From Microbacterium sp. (GTDB lineage: Bacteria; Actinomycetota; Actinomycetes; Actinomycetales; Microbacteriaceae): a stretch of 33,760 bases of DNA. Below the pieces are notes generated by a model. That model was given only the letters and a program-made list of their open reading frames with translations. It was not told where the DNA came from and did no database searches. Shown one piece after another: positions 26,992 through 33,760 of this stretch (positions are counted from its first letter, which is position 1; every line of letters starts with the position of its first letter). The DNA lies in contig JAQZBG010000039.1 of the NCBI GenBank assembly GCA_029239165.1, positions 1 through 33,760 on the forward strand, in the 5' to 3' direction. The translations under genes were made by a program, and so were the position numbers.

Positions 26992-28223
26992 CTGTGATGC
27001 TGGGTGTCGACCTCACGGAGCGCGACGTGCTCCTGGTGGGCGGTGGCGCGGTCGCCGCGAAACGCCTCCGGCGCTTCCTCGACGAAGGGGCGCGTGTGCG
27101 GATCGTCGCGCCGGCACTGCACCCCGACACGGCGCAGCTGGTCGAGCGTCTGGGCCTCGCGTGGCGCATCGGACGCTTCCGCGGATCCGATCTCCGCGGG
27201 GCGTGGCTCGTCCACGCGGCGACGGGTGACGCCCGCGTCGACCGCGAGGTCGGGGAGCGCTGTGAACGCAAGCGGATCCTGTGCATCAACGCGTCCGACG
27301 GAGCCCGCGGTTCCACCCGGCTCACGGCGCAGGCCGAGGTCGGCGACGTGACCGTCGCGGTGACGAGCACGATCGGCGCCGATCCGCGTCGATCGGTCGC
27401 TGTGCGAGATGCGATCGTCGGTCTCGTGGGCGAAGGCCGTCTGCCGCTGCGGCGGCGCCGTGCCGGTCGGAGCGGACGAGTCGACCTGGTCGGCGGCGGA
27501 CCGGGGCCGGTGGACCTGATGACGGTGCGCGCCCGCCGGCTCATCGCCGAGGCCGACGTCGTCGTGACCGACCGCCTCGGGCCGGCGACGGAGATCGTGC
27601 GCGGGCTCGACCCCGACGTGGAGGTGATCGACGTGGGGAAGCTCCCCGGTCGGCATCCGGTGCCACAAGAGGAGATCAACCGCATCATCGTGGCGCGAGC
27701 GGCGGAGGGCCGGCGCGTGGTCCGCCTCAAGGGCGGGGATCCGTTCGTGTTCGGACGCGGGGGCGAGGAGATGCAGGCATGCCTCGCGGCGGGCATACCG
27801 GTCGACGTCACCCCGGGGATCTCGAGCGCGATCGCCGTCCCGCAGGCAGCAGGCATCCCGGTCACGCATCGAGGTACGGCGGCGGCATTCCACGTCGTGA
27901 ACGGTCAGGGCGCCATCGGCGAGGGCACGCTCGCGGCGCTGGCCGACGCGACGGTCACCACGGTCGTCCTGATGGGTGTGGCCGCGCTCGAGCGTCTCGT
28001 CGCCACAGCACTCGCACAGGGGGTGCCGGCGGAGCGGCCGATGGCATTCGTCGAGAGCGGGCACACGGCACAGCAGCGGACCACTCGAACCACCCTGGGA
28101 CGAGCGGTCGCCGACGCGCAGGCGGTCGGCCTCCGCAACCCGGCGGTGATCGTGATCGGCGAGGTCGCGAGCGCTCGGCTGCTGCTCCCCTCCTCGGACT
28201 CGATCGGAGCTGTCCTGGCGTGA
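26988..28223 (+). CDS. cysG: Siroheme synthase (precorrin-2 dehydrogenase plus uroporphyrinogen-III C-methyltransferase)
   Basis: VLLVGGGAVAAKRLRRFL N-terminal domain; VDLVGGGPGPVDLMTVRARRLI, VVRLKGGDPFVFGRGGEE, VTPGISSAIAVPQAAGIPVTHRG SUMT motifs. Confidence 0.94.
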   Translation: MTVMLGVDLTERDVLLVGGGAVAAKRLRRFLDEGARVRIVAPALHPDTAQLVERLGLAWRIGRFRGSDLRGAWLVHAATGDARVDREVGERCERKRILCINASDGARGSTRLTAQAEVGDVTVAVTSTIGADPRRSVAVRDAIVGLVGEGRLPLRRRRAGRSGRVDLVGGGPGPVDLMTVRARRLIAEADVVVTDRLGPATEIVRGLDPDVEVIDVGKLPGRHPVPQEEINRIIVARAAEGRRVVRLKGGDPFVFGRGGEEMQACLAAGIPVDVTPGISSAIAVPQAAGIPVTHRGTAAAFHVVNGQGAIGEGTLAALADATVTTVVLMGVAALERLVATALAQGVPAERPMAFVESGHTAQQRTTRTTLGRAVADAQAVGLRNPAVIVIGEVASARLLLPSSDSIGAVLA

Positions 28224-29350
28224 CGATCCGTGCTCCACTGACCCCGGTTCTGGCCGGATGCACCATCGTCGTGGCCGCCGACAGGCGTTCCGGCGACCTG
28301 GTCTCCGCTCTCGAGCGGCGCGGTGGACAGGTGTACCGCGCGCCCGCTCTGAGCATCATCCCGAATGAAGACGACGAGGTCCTCATCGCCCGTACGCGCG
28401 ACCTGATCGCCGCGCCTCCCGACATCGTGATCGTGACGACCGGGGTGGGGTTCCGCGGCTGGATCGACGCCGCGCATGAGAACGACCTGGCCGAGAAGCT
28501 CACCGGTGCGCTGGCCGGGGCGCAGTTCATCGCTCGAGGACCCAAGGCGCACGGAGCGATCCAGCAGGCGGGGTTCATGGCCGACTGGGTGGCCGAGTCC
28601 GAGACCTCTGCCGAAGTGGGGGACTACCTCACCGCGGAAGGAGTGGTCGGGCGGCGCATCGCCATCCAGCACCACGGCGCGGGCGCCGACGGCCTCGACA
28701 CCCTCCTGTCGGGACTGGGCGCAGACGTGGTCAGCATCACCGTGTATCGCTGGGGTCCGCCGCCGGATCCTCAGATCGTGCGCCGCTCCGTCGTGCAGGC
28801 GGGGGCGGGTGAGGTGGACGCCGTCCTCTTCACCTCCGCACCCGGTGCCGCCGAGTGGGTCAGGACGGCCGTCCGGGCCGACGCGCTCGAGGCGATCCGA
28901 CGCAGAGCCGCGTCCGGGCGGTTGCTGCTGGCCGCTGTCGGGCCGATCACGGCCGCGCCGCTCGCGGAGGCCGGGCTCAAGGCCACACTCGCCGCGCGCG
29001 GCCGTCTGGGCTCGCTGGTGCGATGCGTGGTCGACCATTACGCCTCCGGTGCCGCACCGCAGCTGCAGACGGCGCTCGGTGCGATGGAGATGCGCAGCGG
29101 CGGTGTGCTGATCGACGGCGCGTTCGTCCCGCTCTCACGCGCCGGTGCCAGCATCCTGAGCGAGCTCTTCGATGCCGCCGGACGCGTGCTCTCGCGGGAG
29201 GAGCTGGGACTCGCTCTGCCCCGCGGCGGTGAGAGCGCCCACGCCGTGGAGATGGCGGTCGCCCGGCTTCGCGAAGCCTTGGGCGGCGCCGCGGCGATCC
29301 AGACGATCGTCAAACGTGGCTACCGACTCACGGTGGAGGAACCCCGATGA
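28220..29350 (+). CDS. hemD: Uroporphyrinogen-III synthase fused to C-terminal OmpR-type winged helix
   Basis: HemD-like N-terminal two-domain region (AVLFTSAPGAAEWVRTA) plus C-terminal LSREELGLALPRGGESAHAVEMAVARLREALGGAAAIQTIVKRGYRL wHTH. Confidence 0.88.
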   Translation: MTIRAPLTPVLAGCTIVVAADRRSGDLVSALERRGGQVYRAPALSIIPNEDDEVLIARTRDLIAAPPDIVIVTTGVGFRGWIDAAHENDLAEKLTGALAGAQFIARGPKAHGAIQQAGFMADWVAESETSAEVGDYLTAEGVVGRRIAIQHHGAGADGLDTLLSGLGADVVSITVYRWGPPPDPQIVRRSVVQAGAGEVDAVLFTSAPGAAEWVRTAVRADALEAIRRRAASGRLLLAAVGPITAAPLAEAGLKATLAARGRLGSLVRCVVDHYASGAAPQLQTALGAMEMRSGGVLIDGAFVPLSRAGASILSELFDAAGRVLSREELGLALPRGGESAHAVEMAVARLREALGGAAAIQTIVKRGYRLTVEEPR

Positions 29351-30024
29351 CCACCCTTGTCGCCTGCTCTCATGGGACCGACTCGCCCGACGGACGCCGC
29401 ACGGTCGAAGGAATCGTCGACCTCGTGCGGGGGCGCATACCGAAGACGCGGGTCGTCCAGGCGTTCGTCGACGTGCAGGAGCCGGCTGTGTCCGACGTCG
29501 TCGAACGGGAGCGTCTCGACGATGACGTCGTCGTGGTGCCGCTGCTGCTCTCCGTCGGCTTCCATACCGCGGTCGACATCGCGCGCGCCGTGCGCCCGTA
29601 CGACGACGTCCGGCAGGGGGAGCCGCTGGGCACCCACCCGCTGATCGCCGAGGTGCTGAGAGCGAGGCTGCGTACCGCCGTGCACGACCGCTGGCTTCCC
29701 GGGGACCATGTCGTGCTCGCGGCGGCGGGTTCCAGCAACCCGGCGGCGGTGGTCGATGTCACGGCGGCCGCCGCTCACCTGGCCGATCTGATTCCGGTGC
29801 CGGTCACCATCGGGTACGCGTCGGCGATCGAGCCCCGCATCGCGGACGCTGTCACCGCCGCGCGGCAGAACGGCGCATCCAGGGTGATCGCCGCGAGCCA
29901 TGTACTCGCGCCGGGGTACTTCGCCGGTCTCGTGGAGCGATCTGGGGCGGACCTCGTGTCGGCGCCGCTCGGGGCGGACCCGCGCATCGCCGAGATCATC
30001 GTCGAGCGCTTCCGCTCGGCCTGA
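29347..30024 (+). CDS. Sirohydrochlorin chelatase (CbiX/SirB-like)
   Basis: LVACSHGTDSPDGRRTVEGIVDLVR, VVVPLLLSVGFHTAVDI, ASHVLAPGYFAGLVERSGADLVSAPLG. Confidence 0.9.
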   Translation: MTTLVACSHGTDSPDGRRTVEGIVDLVRGRIPKTRVVQAFVDVQEPAVSDVVERERLDDDVVVVPLLLSVGFHTAVDIARAVRPYDDVRQGEPLGTHPLIAEVLRARLRTAVHDRWLPGDHVVLAAAGSSNPAAVVDVTAAAAHLADLIPVPVTIGYASAIEPRIADAVTAARQNGASRVIAASHVLAPGYFAGLVERSGADLVSAPLGADPRIAEIIVERFRSA

Positions 30025-30054
30025 CCGGGCAGCGCGTCGGCACGTGCGTCGCAT

Positions 30055-30094
30055 GTGGGAGAGGGCGGATGCCGTGGCATCCGCCCTCTCCCAC
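30055..30094. terminator. Strong bidirectional terminator-like hairpin between cbiX and nirC
   Basis: GTGGGAGAGGGCGGATGCC-gt-GGCATCCGCCCTCTCCCAC, perfect 19-bp arms between convergent genes. Confidence 0.8.
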
Positions 30095-30104
30095 GCTCGT
30101 CCGG

Positions 30105-31028
30105 TCAGACCCGCGACGGCTCGCGCTCAGCGATGGTGCTGCCGAGTTCCCGCTCCTGTTCGTCCTCTGCGACCGTCGCTGCGACCGTCGCGCCTGCCCG
30201 GCGCCCGGCTCGACCTGCGTCGCGGGCAGCGCGAGCCTTCGGACGGCCATGCGTGAAGTAGATCGGCAGACCGACGAAGAGCAGGCCGCCGACGAGGTTT
30301 CCCACGACGGTCGGGAGTTCGTTCCAGACGAGGTAGTCCCAGACAGTGAAGTCGGCGCCCATCAGGAGTCCGGACGGGAACAGGAACATGTTCACGATGG
30401 AGTGCTCGAAGCCCATGTAGAAGAACAGCATGATCGGCAGCCACATCGCGACGATCTTGCCGACCGTGCTGTCCGACACCATCGCGAGAACCACGCCGGT
30501 GGACACCATCCAGTTGCACAGCACGCCGCGGATGAAGAGTGTGAGCATGCCGGCGGCACCGTGGTCGGCGTAGCCGACGGTGCGGCCGTGGCCGATCTCG
30601 CTGATCGCCTCGCCCACGGCGCTGGGCGCGGTCGAGAAACCGTACGTGAAGTACACGGCCATCAGGATCGCCACGAGGAAGGCGCCGCCGAAGTTGCCGA
30701 GGAAGACGAGTCCCCAGTTGCGCATCAGCGCGCCGAACGTGGCACCGGGTCGGCGGTCGAGCACAGCGAGCGGGCCGAGGGTGAAGACGCCGGTGAGCAG
30801 GTCGTAGCCCAGCAGGTAGAGCATGACGAACCCGACCGGGAAGAGGACGGCTCCGAGCAGCGGCTGGCCGGTCTGGGTCGAGACGGTGACGGCGAAGGCG
30901 GCGGCGATGGTGAGGAGCGCGGCACCCATGAAGGCACGGATCAGTGTGTCGCGGGTGGACAGCTGCAGCTTGTAGGCGCCGGCATCGACCATGCGCGTGG
31001 CGAGCTCGGCGGGCTTGATGTAGGACAC
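30105..31028 (-). CDS. Formate/nitrite transporter family protein (NirC-like)
   Basis: FNT family: MGAALLTIAAAFAV, GNFGGAFLVAILMAVYF, GVLCNWMVSTGVVLAM, MGFEHSIVNMFLFPSGLL, VWNELPTVVGNLVGGLLFVG. GTG start at 31028 with GGAGG upstream. Confidence 0.93.
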   Translation of the reverse strand: MSYIKPAELATRMVDAGAYKLQLSTRDTLIRAFMGAALLTIAAAFAVTVSTQTGQPLLGAVLFPVGFVMLYLLGYDLLTGVFTLGPLAVLDRRPGATFGALMRNWGLVFLGNFGGAFLVAILMAVYFTYGFSTAPSAVGEAISEIGHGRTVGYADHGAAGMLTLFIRGVLCNWMVSTGVVLAMVSDSTVGKIVAMWLPIMLFFYMGFEHSIVNMFLFPSGLLMGADFTVWDYLVWNELPTVVGNLVGGLLFVGLPIYFTHGRPKARAARDAGRAGRRAGATVAATVAEDEQERELGSTIAEREPSRV

Positions 31029-31197
31029 GGGACCTCCACGGAGACGGGAGCACGGATGCTCGGCTGCTTCGAGCATGCGCGAGCCCCGTTTCCGGGGGCC
31101 GCACGCGAGGTTACGGCTGTGGAGCGAATTCCTCACTTCCCGTTCATCGCGGTGTGAGATGACTGTCGTTATCCATCCGTGATGCGATCGTTCGCCG

Positions 31198-31244
31198 CGC
31201 GAAACACGTCGCGTGACATCGGCGAAACACGGGCCGAATAGCCT
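31198..31244 (+). promoter_or_regulatory. Promoter of the NirB-like flavoprotein with tandem CGAAACAC repeat and -10-like TAGCCT
   Basis: CGAAACAC at 31200-31207 and 31223-31230 (23 bp apart), GTGAC-N6-GAAAC at 31213-31228, TAGCCT at 31239-31244. Confidence 0.6.
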
Positions 31245-31284
31245 CGCGAGTACGGCACGATCGCCGCCGACAGGAGCCTTACCG

Positions 31285-32523
31285 ATGAAACACCCGCCTG
31301 CCACCGAGATCGTCGTCGTCGGGGCGGGGATGGCAGCGCAGCGTTTCGTCGAGCAACTCGTACATCGTGCCGACGACCACATGCGCGTGACGGTGATCGG
31401 CGATGAGGGTCGCCCACCGTACGACCGCACCCGCCTTCGGGAGCTGTTCCTCGGCGGATCCGCCGACGATCTTCCGCTGCCGCTCCACGCCTTCGAGGAC
31501 GACCGCGTCGAGTTGATCGTCGATGATCGCGTGTTGCACATCGACCGTAGGACCAAGACCGTGCGCACGCGTTCGCGTCGCGTTCATCGTTACGACGTCC
31601 TCGTGCTCGCGACCGGGGCTTCGGCCGGCCGGGTGGCTGTGGAGGGCGCGGGTCTTCCCGGCTGCTTCTCCTACCGCACCGTCGACGATGCGGAGGCGCT
31701 GCGTGACTTCGTGACCGTACGCGCATCGGAACTCGATCGGGATCTTCGCGGGGTCGTCGTCGGCGGCGGGCCCATCGGGCTCGAGGCGGCCGGTGCACTG
31801 CAGGCGATCGGAGTGGATGCCACGGTGGTGCAGTTCGCGGATCGGCTGATGGAAGCCCAGCTCGACGGTACCGCCGGAAGCATCGTGAAGCGCCATCTGC
31901 AGGCTCGAGGGATCGCGGTCCGAACCGGCACGCGGGTGACACGGCTCGATCCGGATGAGTCCGGCGTCGTCACCGCCATCGAGTTCCAGGACGGCACCTT
32001 CCAGCGCGTGGACGTCGTCGTGTTCACGGTCGGGCTGCGCGCGCGCGACGAGCTCGCCCGCAATGCGGGCATCGCGGTCCATCCCTACGGAGGCATCGTC
32101 ATCGACGACGGCTGCCGCACTTCGGATCCGGACGTGCTGGCCATCGGAGACGTCGCGAATCTCGACGGACGACGCTTCGGCCTCGTCGCTCCCGCTCGTG
32201 ACATGGCCGACGTCGCGGTCGGGTGCATCCTCGGCGACGAAGCGAGGTTCGCCGGGTTCGACGAATCCGCTGCCATCACCCTGGCCGGCGTCGAGGTGGC
32301 GAGCTTCGGGGACGCGCTGGCACGGACACCCGATGCGGTCGACGTGCTCTACGCGGACCCCGTCGCCGGGGTCTACCGGAAGCTGGTGCTGGCGGGCGAT
32401 GCTCACACGCTGCTGGGCGGAATCCTGGTCGGCGACGCCTCGGCATACCCGGCGCTGCACACTCTCGTCGGCGCGCGCCTGGAAGCGGATCCGTCGTCGT
32501 ACGTCCTGCCGAGCCGCCTCTAG
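31285..32523 (+). CDS. FAD-dependent NAD(P)H oxidoreductase paralogous to the NirB N-terminal half
   Basis: Co-linear with NirB N-terminus (VVVGAGMAAQRFVEQL; TVIGDEGRPPYDRTRL; LLGGILVGDASAYPALHTLVGARLEADPSSYVLP), ending before the [2Fe-2S] domain. Confidence 0.92.
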   Translation: MKHPPATEIVVVGAGMAAQRFVEQLVHRADDHMRVTVIGDEGRPPYDRTRLRELFLGGSADDLPLPLHAFEDDRVELIVDDRVLHIDRRTKTVRTRSRRVHRYDVLVLATGASAGRVAVEGAGLPGCFSYRTVDDAEALRDFVTVRASELDRDLRGVVVGGGPIGLEAAGALQAIGVDATVVQFADRLMEAQLDGTAGSIVKRHLQARGIAVRTGTRVTRLDPDESGVVTAIEFQDGTFQRVDVVVFTVGLRARDELARNAGIAVHPYGGIVIDDGCRTSDPDVLAIGDVANLDGRRFGLVAPARDMADVAVGCILGDEARFAGFDESAAITLAGVEVASFGDALARTPDAVDVLYADPVAGVYRKLVLAGDAHTLLGGILVGDASAYPALHTLVGARLEADPSSYVLPSRL

Positions 32524-32543
32524 CGGGAGCCGCCGGCCGTTCG

Positions 32544-32852
32544 TTACTCCGCGGGGGTTTCGGAGGGGAGCGGTGCCGGGCTCTCGGTCGGTGCGGTCGT
32601 CGGCGAGTCGGTCGGCGCCGTCGTCGGCTCGACGGTCGGGGTGGGCGTCGGTTCCGGTGCGGTCACCTGCGCGTGCACGACCTGGCTGCCGATCGCGGCG
32701 ACGACGATGACGCTGCCGACGATCGCTGCGATCGTGTTGTCGCGGACGCGGCGCCGGATCTGCCCTTCGTGCCAGCGGGTGCGCGCGGCGTGCAGTCGAG
32801 CGCGCTCCGCAGCGGTGCGTGACTGTGCGTTTTTGGAACCGCGTGCGGCCAT
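32544..32852 (-). CDS. Hypothetical single-pass membrane protein with Pro/Thr-rich tail
   Basis: One TM (TIAAIVGSVIVVAAIGSQVV) followed by PTPTPTVEPTTAPTDSPTTAPTESPAPLPSETPAE. Confidence 0.7.
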   Translation of the reverse strand: MAARGSKNAQSRTAAERARLHAARTRWHEGQIRRRVRDNTIAAIVGSVIVVAAIGSQVVHAQVTAPEPTPTPTVEPTTAPTDSPTTAPTESPAPLPSETPAE

Positions 32853-32956
32853 GCCCTGGATCTCCCGTTCCGACGCCGGTGCTCGGCGTCGCCTGAGAGC
32901 CTACCGGGAGGTGCTCGCTCGTCCGAAGTGTCGGGGGCCGCCGGTAGCCTGGAGGG

Positions 32957-33760
32957 ATGACGTCCCCTGCCGCGCTGCTCTCCGGGCAGACGCCTCTCGC
33001 CGTGCGCATGCGCCCGATCTCGCTCGACGAGGTCGCGGGGCAGCGGCACCTGTTGCGCGCAGGGTCTCCCATCGTCGCCCTCGCCGATCCGGAGGCGACC
33101 TCACCCGGCGCGGTGTCGATCATCCTGTGGGGTCCGCCTGGCACCGGCAAGACCACTCTCGCGCAGGCGATCGCCCGCTCATCCGGACGCCGGTTCGTCG
33201 AGCTGTCCGCCATCACGGCCGGCGTCAAAGACGTGCGCGAGGTGATGCAGGAGGCGATCACGCAACGCGACCTCTACGGTCAGACGACGATCCTCTTCCT
33301 CGACGAGATCCACCGGTTCACCAAGGCCCAGCAGGACGCTCTGCTGCCCGGCGTCGAGAACGGGTGGGTGATCCTGATCGCCGCGACCACGGAGAACCCC
33401 TCGTTCTCCGTGATCTCTCCTCTCCTGTCCCGCTCCCTGCTGCTCACGCTGCAGCCGCTCACCGACGACGACATCGGCGTGCTCGTGGATCGGGCCGTCG
33501 TGGATGCTCGTGGGCTGAACGGTGCCGTCGCGCTGAGCGCCGAGGCGCGAGCCGCGCTGATCAGGCTCGCATCCGGAGACGCCCGGCGCGCGCTCACCGG
33601 ACTCGAGGCCGGCGCTGCCGTCGCTCTCTCGCACGCTTCGGCTGCGCCCGACGATTCGACTGCGCACGAATCGGGGGAGAACGACACAGCTCCGGTCCCC
33701 GAGGTCTCCGCCGACGACGTGGCGCAGGCAGTCGATAAGGCCCTGCTGCGCTACGACAGG
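32957..33760 (+). CDS. rarA: Replication-associated recombination protein A (RarA/MgsA AAA+ ATPase), 3'-truncated by window edge
   Basis: MTSPAALLSGQTPLAVRMRPISLDEVAGQRHLL, SIILWGPPGTGKTTLAQAIA, TILFLDEIHRFTKAQQDALLPGVENG, LIAATTENPSFSV. Frame is open to the window end, so it is absent from the ORF track. Confidence 0.95.
   Translation, partial: MTSPAALLSGQTPLAVRMRPISLDEVAGQRHLLRAGSPIVALADPEATSPGAVSIILWGPPGTGKTTLAQAIARSSGRRFVELSAITAGVKDVREVMQEAITQRDLYGQTTILFLDEIHRFTKAQQDALLPGVENGWVILIAATTENPSFSVISPLLSRSLLLTLQPLTDDDIGVLVDRAVVDARGLNGAVALSAEARAALIRLASGDARRALTGLEAGAAVALSHASAAPDDSTAHESGENDTAPVPEVSADDVAQAVDKALLRYDR

Noticed and set aside
32544-32660. Short tandem-like GTCGGTGCGGTCGTCGGC repeats as CRISPR or minisatellite
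   Set aside because: Degenerate codon repeats encoding the Pro/Thr-rich tail of the 32544-32852 protein; no regular spacer structure.
1-33760. tRNA, rRNA, CRISPR arrays or insertion sequences
   Set aside because: None recognised on reading both strands; no transposase or integrase-like ORF present.

Overview
High-GC actinobacterial chromosomal segment; gene content and codon usage suggest Microbacteriaceae, possibly Microbacterium (inference). Most of it is housekeeping: a vitamin B6 locus (pdxY, MocR/PdxR-type regulator, pdxS, pdxT), an ABC exporter beside a NarL-type two-component system, yebC-ruvC-ruvA-ruvB-yajC-secD-secF-relA, a DUF349 protein, an assimilatory nitrite/siroheme operon (nirB-nirD-cysG-hemD-cbiX) with nirC and a NirB-like flavoprotein paralogue, and the 5' part of rarA. 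The main find is a candidate undescribed retron on the minus strand at about 4941-6520. A retron-type reverse transcriptase (motifs LDLTTFF, LPQGAPSSP, YADD, VTGIVVN) is preceded by a 171-nt non-coding segment (6340-6510). That segment is bounded by a 22-position inverted repeat with 20 Watson-Crick pairs, one G.U and one mismatch, which matches an a1/a2 stem. Inside it are an msr-like hairpin and an msd-like hairpin, and a -10-like element lies just 5' of a1. No recognised retron effector gene is adjacent. Other points: ruvA appears disrupted by a short out-of-frame deletion; the nirB and NirB-paralogue promoters share a tandem CGWAACAC repeat with 23-bp spacing and the same distance to a -10-like hexamer; and there are inverted-repeat operators upstream of pdxS and between the ABC and two-component genes. 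All calls come from reading the sequence; no database search or folding program was run.
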